NCBI RefSeq assembly: GCF_001625215.2
Contig: NC_030383.2
Location: 2,120,779 to 2,184,778, forward strand
Source: Daucus carota subsp. sativus
Taxonomy: Eukaryota > Streptophyta > Magnoliopsida > Apiales > Apiaceae
DNA length: 64,000 bases
Reading direction: 5' to 3'
Part shown: piece after piece, positions 11,454-23,545 of the stretch
Layout of the letters: every line of letters starts with the position of its first letter
Position numbering within the stretch: position 1 is the stretch's first letter
Notes under the pieces: model-generated
Told to the model about the DNA's origin: nothing
What the model saw: the letters and a program-made list of their open reading frames with translations, nothing else
Database searches by the model: none
Made by a program: the position numbers and the translations under genes

Positions 11454-14054
11454 ATGGCTTCTGCTTCTTCTTCATCTGCACTCTGTCCTCTGCAGCAGCA
11501 CCAAAATCCTCTGTTCCCAAAATACCCACCTGGCTTTCGTCCCCTTCACCGCGCTTCCTCCACGAACCAGAAGCTTGGTTTAAGTATCCGCGCAAGCTCA
11601 GCTATCGCTTTAGACCCGGTATGTCCTCTTTCACATGTAGTCCACATAAATTTACGCATAAAATTTTATGGAGTCTCAGTTCTTGAAGTCCTCAGAGTCA
11701 TCTCTGGAAGATTATATCTTTAATTTTGCTTCGTTTAGTTGTTCAATACGGATAAATTGAGCTATGATAGTTGAATTGTAGATGTTTGTACACAATTTTG
11801 GGGTTAAGTTCTTCTCATATGATACAAATTGCAGTGGACTTTTTAGAGGGATGATATTCTATTACAATATGATTTGATTGGCAAGAAAGAAATCAAGATA
11901 TCTTCTGTTCTTGCCAACATCTGTGAGTTTTCGTTGTTCCCTTAACCGCAAGAGTTGACCCCAGAATAATTCCTTGGCAAGATCCCAAATCCAATATCAC
12001 GGCATAAAATGAAACAAATTTGTCTAAAATTCACAATTTGGGAATATTGAGGATAAAAGTTTCGGATACATTTTGCACTGTTAGAACTTAGATGACTAGC
12101 TCTCCTGGAATTTCTAAGATGTTTGGGAAGTCTTATACTTCAGCATCATTATACTGCCTGATAATGAGATTTTTTGCAGGTTTCAAGCATCACATCCCAA
12201 GAGGATTTGAAAGATGACTTGTTCGCATGCCCAATATGTTACGAGCCACTGATAAGAAAAGGTCCTAGCGGCTTCAACTTGTAAGTTGAATATACATGGC
12301 TTAATAAATAATAATAACCTGCATTTCTAAATTAGTTGGGAAATAACTTTAGAATCTGGGAATCTGCAGGCCTGCAATATATAGGTCTGGATTCAAATGT
12401 TCGAAGTGCAACAAGACTTATACAAGCAAAAACACGTATCTGGATCTCACGGTTACTTCTGGAACAAAGGTTTATTCGGAATCTAAACCATCTAGGACTG
12501 AGCTGTTTAGGTATGAAAATACTGTAAAATTTTTCCATGGCTTATTAAGAGTTATACTATTTGAACTTCAAGAAAAAAAATCTAAATTATTTTGCTTTAA
12601 TTTCCAGCTTGATCATGTATTCCTTTTTAAGTAGTTGAATATGTGGTCATTAAATTAACTGTTGATTTTACAAAAGCCTAATGTCGATTCTGATTACACC
12701 TTTTATCAGGAGTCCACTGGTTTCATTCTTGTACGAAAGAGGCTGGCGCCAGAATTTTAACCGTGCTGGTTTTCCTGGACCTGATGAAGAGGTAGATTTT
12801 AGTTATTGATATATTAAAAAGTTATACATTAGAGTGAATGATAAATTCTGTACTCTGTACTAAGGTTATAAGAACTGCCAAGTCCAACAGATCACTGCTG
12901 CTTATTAAAACAATGCATGTACCCATTTCTATGGGTCGATGTACTCTACTGTGTGATTTTATTGCGAGTTTGTGACCTCGATTTTGCAGTTCACAATGGC
13001 ACAGGACTTTTTCAAACCTGCAGAAGGTGGTATTCTTGTAGATGTTAGTTGTGGAAGTGGTCTATTTACTAGGAAATTTGCCAAATCTGGAACCTATTCA
13101 AAAGTTATTGCACTTGATTTCTCTGAAAATATGCTTCGCCAGTCTTATGATTTCATCAAAGAGGATGATACGGTTTTAAACTCGTAAGTTTCTTCTATCC
13201 TCTGAGAAGCTATATCCTTCTACTTCATTTTAAGCAATTGGTAGAGCTGTTGTCTAACGTTCTTTAGGAACGTAAGCCCTCCTCCCAACACCTTGAGGTT
13301 TTGGAAGAATTGGTCACTTAACATGGTATCATAGCTCATGCACCTTGAGGTTTTAGGAGAATTGGTCTATTAACAGATACTCTCGTCAACAAGACCAAAG
13401 CAAGATGACTAGCTTAAATTATATTTCCATTGGTAAATCTGCAGCAATCTCGCTCTTGTGAGGGCTGATGTGTCGAGGCTTCCCTTTGCATCTGGTTCAA
13501 TAGATGCTGTCCATGCTGGTGCAGCTCTACATTGCTGGCCATCTCCATCTAACGCGGTAAGTTCCAGACCTGGAAAAAGTCTTCTCAATGGTTATTAATT
13601 ATATACGACACTCTTTTAAGTTCAATATAGATGGACTAATGATGCTCATTTTTTATGCATCAGATTGCTGAAATCAATCGTATACTAAGAAGTGGTGGTG
13701 TATTCGTGGGAACTACCTTTCTTCGATTCAGTCCATCCACTCCATCATTCCTGAGGCCTTCTGGACGGGTGATTCTTCTTCTCTTGCTGCATGCACTCTT
13801 CTCCATCTCTGCTTTCTGCACTCTATCAATATATTTAAAAACACAGTATTGTCATGCATAGTAAATCACCACATAATTAGGCCTTATAACAATGCATTTG
13901 AGCTTCTGAAGAAGTTGATATAAATTCATACAAACAAGAAAAACTTCACAGTAAGTAATGTAGAGAACTGGACTTATATGGTATCTGGTATTCATCGCGG
14001 TGTACATGCATGGTTGATCTAGTAAGAGGCACGAGGGCACACATGTCTCCCGAC

Positions 14055-14089
<35 letters not shown>

Positions 14090-14494
14090 ACTTCTTTTTG
14101 ACATTTTTTGGTCATTTCTAAATTTTACAGAATTATAGAAGTGCAACCAGAAAATTTGAAAACATTTAAGTGTTTTCCAAAAATTTGCTTGATGCCCCGA
14201 GGAAATTCCTCCTAGATCCGCCCTGTGTACATGGTAGCATACCAGCATGGTTTTCTCCTGTAAATTATCAATTTACATGAGATCATTCATAGCTCAAGGA
14301 TTCTGCATTGGTGAACTTCTGATCAAAATTGTCATCAAGGTCTAATGTGTGATTTTGTTTGGCAGAGCCTATCTCAGAACTACAACAATTTGACAGCAGA
14401 GGAAATTGAAGATTTATGCACATCATGTGGTCTTATCAACTACTCATGCAATATTCAACAGTCCTTCATTATATTCACTGCACAGAAGGCTTAA
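11454..14494 (+). CDS. Chloroplast methyltransferase, At2g41040/At1g78140 type
   Basis: Eight exons (11454-11618, 12180-12280, 12370-12510, 12710-12791, 12990-13183, 13445-13556, 13664-13768, 14366-14494) join to 342 codons plus a stop. The N-terminus is Ser/Ala-rich with basic residues and looks like a plastid transit peptide. A Cys pair CPIC (residues 72-75) and a second pair CSKC (99-102) may bind zinc, as in the family. The class I SAM-binding motif ILVDVSCGSG lies near residues 178-187, and the post-motif segments (VRADVSRLPF, LRSGGVFVGTTFLR) match methyltransferase family 11. The C-terminus (EIEDLCTSCGL...SFIIFTAQK) matches the Arabidopsis proteins found in plastoglobule proteomes. The substrate is unknown. 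Length is normal for the family. Introns 5 and 7 carry transposon relics. Confidence 0.88.
13248..13375 (+). mobile_element. TRIM-like short-LTR fossil in intron 5 of the methyltransferase gene
   Basis: A 76-bp segment starting TGTTGTC and ending TTAACA (13248-13323) is followed by TGGTATCATAGCTC, a primer-binding-site-like string. A second copy of the LTR end (CCTTGAGGTTTT...TTAACA) lies directly after it, ending near 13375. Its LTR length and end sequences resemble those of the 8737 relic. It is an old, collapsed element with no coding region. Confidence 0.5.
14009..14225. mobile_element. hAT-type MITE in intron 7 of the methyltransferase gene
   Basis: The 217-bp element has inverted ends CATGGTTGATCTAG and CTAGATCCGCCCTG (10 of 14 positions pair). 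It is flanked by perfect 8-bp duplications TGTACATG at 14001-14008 and 14226-14233. An inner stem (GAGGCACGAGGGC / GCCCCGAGGAAAT) continues the inverted repeat. It contains the long C run at 14056-14087. Confidence 0.75.
14056..14087. repeat. Poly-C tract of about 32 bases
   Basis: This is an unbroken run of C on the plus strand inside the hAT-type MITE. Such MITEs often carry a CCCCCC core that can expand. The exact length in an assembly is unreliable. It gives false Gly-rich open frames on the minus strand. Confidence 0.9.
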
Positions 14495-14725
14495 AACTGG
14501 GTTTCCATCCTCTAAACAGAGAAGATATATTTCAATTTTTCCTTGTTTATATGTTGAACAATTCCTTCTTCGAGGGCCTGTAATTAATTTTTTGGAACAA
14601 GATGCAAAACCTGAAAAAACACAAAAATAAATAACACAGATTTTGCTTGTATTGAAAAATTGTTATCATTAGCGTACCCTTCATATAATGAGAATGCAGC
14701 TGATCACATCATATAAGGTTGGTAA
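14495..14725. other. 3' flank of the methyltransferase gene
   Basis: This is the probable 3' untranslated region. No polyadenylation signal was assigned with confidence; the best string is AAAATAAATAA near 14622-14632. Confidence 0.45.
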
Positions 14726-15073
14726 TAGCATCTCCGAGAGGCTCTTCATCTAGGCTCCTAACTTGAAATTTGAGGAGGAAGAGGAAAAATGTTGCTCGAA
14801 GAGACTCTTAAGTGGCTCTTAAATCACTAACGGCCTCTTATTTCTCTCTCCTCTCTCCTCAAAGTTAAGAGCCACCACATGGCTCTTAACTTATTTTTTT
14901 CACAATAAAAAAATCCTTCCCTCCAATTCACCAGTCCAATATATGAATAAAATATGAAATAGAGAAGAGATATAGAGAGTATTGTTGGAGTTTACACTCT
15001 TAACTTTGTCCTAAATTACTAAGAGCCACATTTTTTATATTATATTTAGGAGTGGAGTCTCTTGGAGATGCTC
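14726..15073. mobile_element. MITE with GCATCTCC inverted ends
   Basis: The left end reads AGCATCTCCGAGAGGCTCTT and the right end reads GTCTCTTGGAGATGCT, an inverted match. The interior repeats GAGGCTCTTAA and TTAAGAGCCA pairs across the centre. The sequence class is that of Tourist or Stowaway MITEs with GAGCATCTCC ends. The flanking duplication is only TA or TAA-like and not certain. Confidence 0.6.
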
Positions 15074-15599
15074 TACTATCCGATCGGCTGAAATTATTTT
15101 TCTGAAATAAATTTGTATTTTTCCCCACATAATATTTATTAAAACACCTTCTTAACATTTATATTTTAAAATATACATATTTAGAAGAAAAAAAAGCCTT
15201 TAATAGGGTTTTAATTTTAAACGAATTATAAACGAAAAGTAACTTTAATTATCAATGCGAATAAGTTGTTTATATTCATAAGTTCTTAAATATAAAAATT
15301 ACAAATTATCTTTTCAAAATAATCTTATAGATCCTTGTGAAATCAAATTTTCAATATCAAAATAAAATACTTTCAATTTTCCATATTTTTATAAACACAT
15401 ATAAATAGATAACTTGATTCCAAACTATAAATTTTATATCGAACATTCTTTTACTCCCGAAAGGCCCAAACCCGTATATCGAGAAAAGGCGTGGAGACTT
15501 GATGTCGCAAGTGAGATTTACTGCGACTATAAACACCGGTCAATCTTTTCGTCATCTATAATTCTTTTATCCGACTATTTAATTTTGGGTTTTTTTATA

Positions 15600-15845
15600 G
15601 TGTGTCTATAAACACATGCCAATCGCAGAAATTTTTATGTTTTCATCATTTTAATTGGCTCTTACTTCTTAATTTCTTAATAATAATAGACCCTCCTGCA
15701 AATACATCAACCACATCAATCAAAATGATTTAAATACGAAAATTTTCTTAATAATAATGGACCTCCTACAAATACACCAACCACATCAATCAAAATGATT
15801 TAAATACGAAAATTTCCACACTTAGCGTGTGCCATGAGCTCACAC
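15600..15845. mobile_element. MITE copy A of a family present twice here
   Basis: The ends GTGTGTCTATAAACACA and GTGTGCCATGAGCTCACAC are imperfectly inverted. The interior shares the strings TTAATAATAATGG, CACCAACCACA and TTAGCGTGTGCC with copy B at 16460-16648. A unit of about 66 bp (TTCTTAATAATAAT...ATACGAAAATTT) is tandemly duplicated inside this copy at about 15676-15740 and 15747-15812. Confidence 0.5.
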
Positions 15846-16459
15846 AAGACGAACCCTTTAATTTTATAGAAGTAGCAACTAGCACCAGAGACCAGTTGTG
15901 GAGTTTGAACGAGAGTAAGATTTGGGTGTGCTGGCAGGATTCACACGTGCTTTTCTTGTCTAGGGATTATGTCTCACGTGCGATCAGACGGTCCAGTTTC
16001 ATTTGAGCACTCCTACGCATATTGTTTTCTGATGGGGTATGCTACGTTATCTTTATAGGACAATTATGTGGACCCATTTAAATTGCCTTAAAATTTGTTA
16101 AAATTCTCCGGATAATAAATCAATAAAATCTTTAATTAAACTTACTGAAATTAAATTATTTAAAAAATTAGCTATTTAAATTGTTGAGAGAAGCTAAAAC
16201 TACTACGCCTCACATGTTAAGTAAAACAGAAATCACTAAAATTTATAAAAAATATAATTTATGAAAAGATATTAATAATTGATTATCGATATAATGGAGT
16301 TCGAGACAATTAAATTATAAAAATTATACATATAATTATCAGAGATATGAACGATTACCGTAACAATAACTAATTATTAATATATATTAAAATATAATAT
16401 ATGAAATTATGAACGTATATTATCGTAATTATCTTATAATATTTTAACGGTTTTTCTAT
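15846..16459. other. AT-rich intergenic DNA, nothing recognised
   Basis: No coding frame or element end was recognised. The sequence is rich in AT and has many TTAAT and ATATAA strings. Confidence 0.55.
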
Positions 16460-16648
16460 GGTCTGCCCATGGGCACACAATAAAACAAAATTTGATAATT
16501 TTTCCTTATTTTGATTGGCTTACACCCCTTTAATAATGATGGCCCCTCTGCATTTACACCAACCACACCAATGAAAACACACCAAATTTATGAGTTTCCG
16601 TGCTTAGCATGTTTCCGTGCTTAGCATGTGCCAATGAGCACACACTAG
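16460..16648. mobile_element. MITE copy B, related to 15600-15845
   Basis: The left end GTCTGCCCATGGGCACAC and the right end ATGTGCCAATGAGCACAC are inverted at about 13 of 18 positions. The interior matches copy A (TTTAATAATGATGGCCCCTC, ACACCAACCACACCAATGA). An 18-bp unit, TTTCCGTGCTTAGCATG, is tandemly repeated at 16597-16630. Confidence 0.5.
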
Positions 16649-17066
16649 ACAAACCGATATTTTAATAATGAACGGCGGATCGATCCCTCCGCCTACTAAT
16701 CAGAGTTAGCGGGTTAGATGCTTCTATGTTCGGGCTGTAAATAATTAAAACAAAAATAACTTTTAATTCAAATAATCGCCACGAAAATAATAATCCTCTT
16801 TTAAGAAAGTATATATACACACCCATAGGAATTGTATACAACCTGCAAAGCAGGCCCACAATACATTAGAACAACCAAGAGAAACTATCACCTACCCTCA
16901 CGTCCACCATACCACCCTACAACATCACTTCATCACCCCATGATCAATCACCGACATACGCATCAACAATCGTCGCAACACGTGTCTGCTTTCAACCGGC
17001 TACAGCCAGTCACATCCAGTCAGCGACCGGCTAAACCAGTTATCAATATCTGCAATTCCCGCTAGG

Positions 17067-17074
17067 TATATAAA
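17067..17074 (+). promoter_or_regulatory. TATA box of the SEUSS-like gene
   Basis: TATATAAA lies about 50 bases before a CT-rich leader and is the only strong TATA string in the 400 bases upstream. A start of transcription near 17100 would fit. Confidence 0.6.
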
Positions 17075-17125
17075 CACGATCTAACAAAACAGTAGTTTCA
17101 CTAGACAGAACATCAACTCAACTCA

Positions 17126-17229
17126 TCTCTCTCTCTCTCTAAGGTCACCATTATTCTCTCTCTCTCTCTCTCTCTCACCTCCCCTCCTCCCCCTCTCTCT
17201 CGCCTCCAATTCTCTCTCTCGCCTCCAAT

Positions 17230-17267
<38 letters not shown>

Positions 17268-17275
17268 ATTGTTAG
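17126..17275 (+). repeat. CT microsatellite in the 5' leader
   Basis: Long CT runs with two copies of CGCCTCCAATTCTCTCTCTC fill this interval. CT-rich tracts just after the start site are common in plant genes and can affect promoter strength; that role here is inferred. Confidence 0.75.
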
Positions 17276-18178
17276 AAATTTTAAATAGATTAATTAATTA
17301 TTTAATTTCTGCTGATTATAATTGGTTTTGGTGGATAATCTGCTTTAGGATTTTTAGAAGGATTCAATTATTGATAATGACGGTGTTAATTAATTAATAA
17401 TTGTAGGGTTGAGTTTGTTCGGGGAGAAATTTTTGGGGGCTTTAATTATAGAATATTCTGTTTAGGGGAGGTACTTTTAATTTTAAATTGTAGTGTTATT
17501 TGTTCAAGGTGAAGTATATTCTATCTGTTTTTTTGCTTAATTTTTTGATCATGTATGTTTTTTGAATTATAATGTAAAGATGTTTTTAGTGTAAATTAGG
17601 GTTTGTTGTAGGAGAAATTTAGGGGTTTTGGTTTGTGAGTAGATTAAATGTTTGTAATAGAGGGGTGTTACTCCTTAGGATTATGACAAAAGGGGTTTCT
17701 TGGATTTTTGTTTTGAAATTTCGGGACTTTAATATCGCTGATAATTTGTAGTTAGTTCAAGAAATGGTTCTCATTGTCATGATTTGATCTGCATTTGCAT
17801 TCCGTGTGTTGATTAGATTAGATGCTTGTAAAAGTAAAACCAAATATGCTTTGAGCGTCTCTTTGCTCTGATGTGCTTCTATGTGTTTATGCGGTCAGAC
17901 TCTAGTCAATTGCTTCAGTTAATCTGTGAAGTAATCTTTTGTTTGTTTATTTTCTTTTTAGTTCAAATTGCAAAGGCAAAGGGCTTGAACTACCAAAAAA
18001 GCGCTATTCTTGCCCTTATTGTACAGATTGACCATCTGGATTCAGAACCTAAATCTATGTGGGGAATTGTAAGAGGGTAATACTTCGAGTGGATACTAGC
18101 TCTCTCTGAATTTCAAAGCTGAAAGGAGAGGAACTGGATACCTACTTGGATAATAGCCACCAGGCAGCAGGGCAGACA
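17276..18178 (+). other. 5' leader of the SEUSS-like gene with a probable leader intron and a 7-codon uORF
   Basis: T-rich sequence up to a good acceptor (TTTCTTTTTAG at 17951-17961) looks like a long leader intron. The second leader exon would be 17962-18178. It holds a small upstream open frame at 18057-18080 (MWGIVRG then stop) before the main ATG at 18179. The donor of the intron was not fixed. Confidence 0.5.
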
Positions 18179-21100
18179 ATGGCGCCTTCCCGGGTGGCTG
18201 GTGGATTAGCAGGATTGGCTAATTCTTCTACGAATTCTGGAATCTTTTTCCAAGGTGATAGGCAGTCTCATGTTGTTGGAAACTCACACTTGAGTTCTTT
18301 TGGAAACTCTATTAATTCAAATTCTGGAAACCTGCGTTCTAACATGGGGCCAAATTCCGGGGATGTAAGTAATACATTATTAAACAGTGTGGCTGCCTCT
18401 GGGCCTAGTGTTGGAGCAAGCTCATTGGTTACTGATGCAAACTCGGGACTTTCTGTTGGCCCAAATCTTCAGAGGAGTGCTAGCTTTAATACAGACTCGT
18501 ACATGCGGTTACCAGCTTCACCCATGTCATTCTCGTCCAATAACATAAGCATTTCAGCTTCATCAGTCCTGGACGGGTCTTCTGTTGTGCAGCAGAACTC
18601 TAACAAAGACCCTAATTGCTATCAGAGTCAACAACACCAAGGGACATCTAGTGCCACATCATTTTCAGCTGGGCGAGCGGGGCAAATATCACTTCCTTCT
18701 GGCCCAAGAATTCCTGGATCTTTCATTCAAGATCCCCTCTCGCACTTGCAGAAGAAGCCTCGATTGGATATTAAACAGGAAGACATCCAGCAACAACAGG
18801 CTATACAACAGATTCTACAAAGACAAGATCCTATGCAGATACAAAACCCTAATCCTCAGTTGCAAGCTTTAATACAGCAACAGCGACTTAGGCAACAGCA
18901 GCAGCAACAGCAACAACTACTGCAGTCTATGCCACAAATGCAGCGAGCTCAGTTGCTGCAGCAACAGCAGCAGCAGCAGCAGCAGCAGCTGCAGATGAGA
19001 CAGCAGCTTCAACAGGGGGTGCAGCCTGCTTCTGCTGGAAAGCGACCTTATGATGGTGGCGTTTGTTCTCGTCGACTGATGCAGTATCTATATCATCAGA
19101 GGCAGCGACCACAAGTGAGTATTTCTTTTGGAGCACCCATGTTTAGTTTTGATACATAAACCCTCAGTTTTGAATCTATGATAATTTCTTCATCCTTGTC
19201 AGTCTTTACCCTGTATCTGTTATGTTACTTATGTTGGGTTTCAATTTTTTAATTGTAATCACATCTCATATTATGAACAGGACAATACTTTTACCTACTG
19301 GAGGAAATTTGTGGCGGAGTACTATTCTCCACGGGCAAAGAAAAGATGGTGCTTGTCATTATATGATAATGTTGGGATTCACTCTCTTGGTGTATTTCCT
19401 CAGGCGGCCATGGTTAGCTATATCTTTAAATTTTGTACTTCTGCAAATGGGGCATAAAATATAGTACTGTTTTAATCTATTAGCTATAATGTAATTGAAG
19501 TATTGAACTAATGAGCAAATACCAAAATAACTTCCAAGTATAGATGAAGAATAATAATGTAAGATCCTATAATTTCTTTGTTTTGTGTTGTTTGATTTAA
19601 AAAATTTCAGCATTGCATCTCACTAAATGATCTTTTCTTTCTGCTTGCAAGGATGCTTGGCAGTGCGATATTTGTGGTTCGAAATCAGGAAGGGGATTTG
19701 GTGAGTGTTACTTGGTAGTAGGATATCATAATTATAAATGTTTGTACTCAAAAGTTGTTGGAGGTTAAGGGTGTAGCTTACTTTGGATTTTAAATAGCTT
19801 TTCGTCACTTACCTTTTTTCATTGGATGACCCTTGGACCCTTGCCTTTGCCATATAGACCTTATGTTTATCTACATCTTTTGTTTAGCTCCTTCTGTTAT
19901 TTCTCTGCTGAGCGTGGGTGGCATAGCCACTCTTTTTGATAAAGATGTACATTTTTTTCTATTTTAATTGATAATGTCTTCTTATTACATATATGACATA
20001 TGTTTAGGTAAAAGAATGGTTTCAACTATTTTATACGTGTCTTGCTTTCCATCGATTGGTTAAATAGTAGGACATCTTGTCAGATCTTTAGACTAGCTTA
20101 GGCATATTTTGAATTTCCCCTGTTTTTGCAGTTACTTTATCAAGATGTGGGCTGTAAAGGGTGTTAGTTGGCAATTGCATAAGATTAATATTCAGTCAAA
20201 TATTCTGACTTTTTACTGTTGATTTCGATTTCAACAGAGGCAACTTTTGAAGTACTCCCTCGACTAAATGAGATTAAATTTGGTAGCGGAGTCATTGATG
20301 AGCTTTTGTATCTTGACTTACCACGTGAATGTAGACTTTCTTCCGGAGTAATGATGTTGGAATATGGAAAAGCAGTTCAGGAAAGTGTTTATGAGCAACT
20401 GAGGGTGGTTCGTGAGGGCCAGCTCCGTGTCATATTCACCCCAGACCTAAAGGTCTATATTTTTTCTCATTTTGATTGCTGTACAGTTGTAATCTTCTTC
20501 CTGAACCTTTTACACATGTTTCAGATATTATCTTGGGAATTTTGTGCAAGGCACCATGAAGAACTTCTTCCCCGTAGGTTGGTTGCACCACAGGTTAGGC
20601 ATATCTTTAAAAAGTAAATGTTCCAATTCACTTTTCTATATACTCTTTAAAAACTTGCTTCCAATTGTATGGCATTCGGTCAAAGATTATATTGTGCCTA
20701 TGTCCGCATCAAGATTTTTTATTTTTAGAAGAATTTCCATTGCTTCTACTTGTGTTTTAGGTTCTCAAAAGTATACATTGCAAACAATCTCTTTAAACAT
20801 AGAACTAATAGAGAGATGGGAGGCAGATGAATAGAGTATAATGATTTAAGTTTAGTTTCTTACATACACCTGTGACCTATCAGGCTGTCATATTTCATAT
20901 TTACAAGTTTTCCTTTTTGTATTGTATTCATAGCATAGTTTGATGTTTAGGATCTGTCATTTTTATCAGCTATATGTGTTGGCTGTTAGCCTATTTAGTC
21001 ATATGACCATTTGTAGGATTATATTGATAATTTGAACTCTGTTCAGAAATTTTACAGTTGATTGAAGGTTTAAAATTCCTTTCAGGTGAATCAGTTGTTA

Positions 21101-23545
21101 CAGGTTGCACAGAAATGCCAAAGCACTATTACTGAAAGTGGGTCAGATGGGGTCTCTCAGCAGGATTCGCAGAATACTAGTAATATGTGAGTTGCATTTT
21201 ATGTTTTCATGTCTATGGGTAATCTGATGTGAAATGGGGCTATACTTATCTGCATCAATACACCTTTGCAATTGACATCTGATATTTGATATTAGTAATG
21301 AGTATTTAGGTAGTGCATGTGGCCTGCTTTGTATCCACTACTATATGATTCCAGGTCTGGTCTCTATTTCGAGGGGAAAACATAGAGATACATGATCAGT
21401 GACCTTACATCCCTATGTAATATTATCTATATTTTTTGGTAGTCAATTATGATTTTTTTTTTTGCTACATAATTAATTCTGATCTTTTTTAGTTGTCTGG
21501 ATGCAATTTAGTTGGTTGATATTTTTATGTGTGAATCCAGAGCTTAATGTTTAATTATTTTGTCCAAATGGCTGTGTTGCTTACAATTGACAATGTGTCA
21601 GGATGGTGACAGCTGCCCGCCAATTTGCTAAGAGTCTAGAGTCGCAGTCTTTGAATGACTTGGGATTTTCCAAAAGATATGTGCGATGCTTACAGGTAGC
21701 TTTTTTTGGTGTATTCAAGTAAGAGTGTGGGGTATGGTTAAATTCTTGTGATGTTTATGATATCAAGTTAAACAACTTTTAAACAGATATCGGAGGTTGT
21801 CAACAGCATGAAGGATCTTATGGATTTCTGCAGAGACCAGAAAGATGGACCAATGGGTAAGTACTATTCATGTAGTTTCTAGCATTAATTCAATCTAGTT
21901 ATAAGTACAAACGTTAGGGGTTCAAATGTCACCTGTGTTTAGTTTTAAGTACAATTAAACACATCTGAGTTGTATTTTTCTCTGATAAAATACACATAAA
22001 TATTTTTTCCCACTCAATGTTGTATTCTAGAAGTGGCAGTATGGTGGACCGTGTTCCTGTTAAAATTGAATATATCTACAAATAAATACTTCCCCAAGAA
22101 CTGGCATTGTTGTCTTATTATTATCTTAATTATCCAATTACAGTCATGTACCAAACAAAGGATAGATATAGCTAATATAAGTATGTGAAATTCTTGAACT
22201 AGGAAATAGGAAACTTTGAGGATTGCATTTTAATATGTATATTTATATTTTTATTTCTAGTCAAAAGTATTCCAGGTTTAGAACATGGGTTATCTTCCGT
22301 ACCTCTTTAGAGTTTGGAAATTTGCCCATAATCATTGCATTTATTAGAATAAGTTGAGATATTAGCTTCGTTCGTCCCGATAGCTGATTTGGAAAGGAGC
22401 TTCTACCTTTGTTTCGGAGCCGTTCTGCAGGGTTGATACTTGACAGCCCTTGATCTGAGTTTTTCTTGTTCCTATTTACTTGATAACATAATAACATATT
22501 GGTTGACCAGGCCAGAACTGAATTCCAATTTTCTTGTAGTATAATGCTTATATTAGTAATTTGTAAATTTGATTTTATTAAATAGAAACTGGTCCCCCTA
22601 TTTAAACACTTCTCCTGCTACTACTGTCTTGCAGAGAGTTTAAAGAAATTCCCTCGACTTGCCAGTCCTGCCAAGTTTCAGCTTCAGAAGATGCAGGAGT
22701 TGGAACAGATGGCCAGTATTAATGGTTTGCAAACTGATCGTGGAACACTCAACAAGCTAGTAGCACAAAATGGGGGGCTTAATAATCAGATCAATTGTAA
22801 CAATCAAATGGTTGGGCGAGCAGCCTTAAGTGGGTCGCCTCAAGCTGCCATGGCCCTTTCAAACTATCAGAATATGCTGATGAGACAAAACTCTTTTAAT
22901 TCTAATTCTAATTCAGCTCAACAGGAGGCAACTTCCTCTGTGAGCAATGTGAACCAGAAAGCATCCCCGTCTTTCCAAGGGTCTGCTTCTGTATTGTCAG
23001 GGACAATGCAGAATCCACAGACCAGTGGATTCTCAAGTTCCCATTTCTTGCAATCGCATCAACGTGCTCTTAATGTTAACGGTGGTCTGCAACAGAACCA
23101 TCTGCAATCTCCTCAAAACAGCCAGGGCTTGCAACAACAAATGATCCAGCGGCTGCTACAAGATATAAATAGTAACAACAATACAGGGGGTGTACAACCA
23201 CAGCAGCAGCCCCTTGCTGGAAACAGTGCTAATGTTAGTGCGGGAAGTGATGGTCTTGGGTATGGGAGCAACACGTCTATGGGATCAGCAGCTCAGGTGA
23301 ATAGAGTAGCTACTACAAACAATCCAATGCCAACCAGGAGCAATAGTTTCAAAGGAGTTTCAGCTAGTGATTCTTCTGCAGCTGTTGGCAATAATGGGAA
23401 CAGCCAGAGAGCATGTGATATACCACAAAATCTTCAGTTGTCAGACGAATTGGCACAGGATATTGCTCAGGAATTTTCAGAACATGGTCTTTTTAGTGAT
23501 CTTGAGGAAAGTATGGCATATGGTGGCTGGAAGACAGGATTGTAA
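18179..23545 (+). CDS. SLK2: SEUSS-LIKE transcriptional co-regulator (SLK2 type)
   Basis: Nine coding exons (18179-19114, 19281-19412, 19652-19700, 20238-20452, 20525-20593, 21086-21186, 21602-21695, 21787-21856, 22635-23545) give 858 codons. The N-terminus (MAPSRVAGGLA, SGIFFQGD, SGPSVGASSLVTDANS, SYMRLPASPMSFSSNNISIS) is that of SLK2. A KKPRL basic motif and two glutamine-rich runs follow at about residues 200-290. The conserved LIM-domain-binding/dimerisation region spans about residues 295-560 (VCSRRLMQYLYHQRQRP, FVAEYYSPRAKKRWCL, LDLPRECRL, QLRVVREGQLRVIFTPD). The C-terminal Gln/Asn/Ser-rich tail ends in a conserved acidic segment. SEUSS-like proteins bridge LEUNIG/LUH co-repressors to transcription factors in embryo, flower and auxin-linked development. 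ATG 18179 is the first in frame. Confidence 0.9.
18894..18990 (+). repeat. CAG/CAA trinucleotide repeat encoding polyglutamine
   Basis: Two CAG/CAA blocks in the first coding exon of the SEUSS-like gene encode runs of seven to ten glutamines. Mixed CAG and CAA codons moderate slippage, but the second block (18957-18988) is nearly pure CAG. Confidence 0.85.

Noticed and set aside
13852-14248. Open frames on the minus strand with a run of glycines
   Set aside because: They arise from the poly-C tract of a MITE inside an intron and have no other coding signs.
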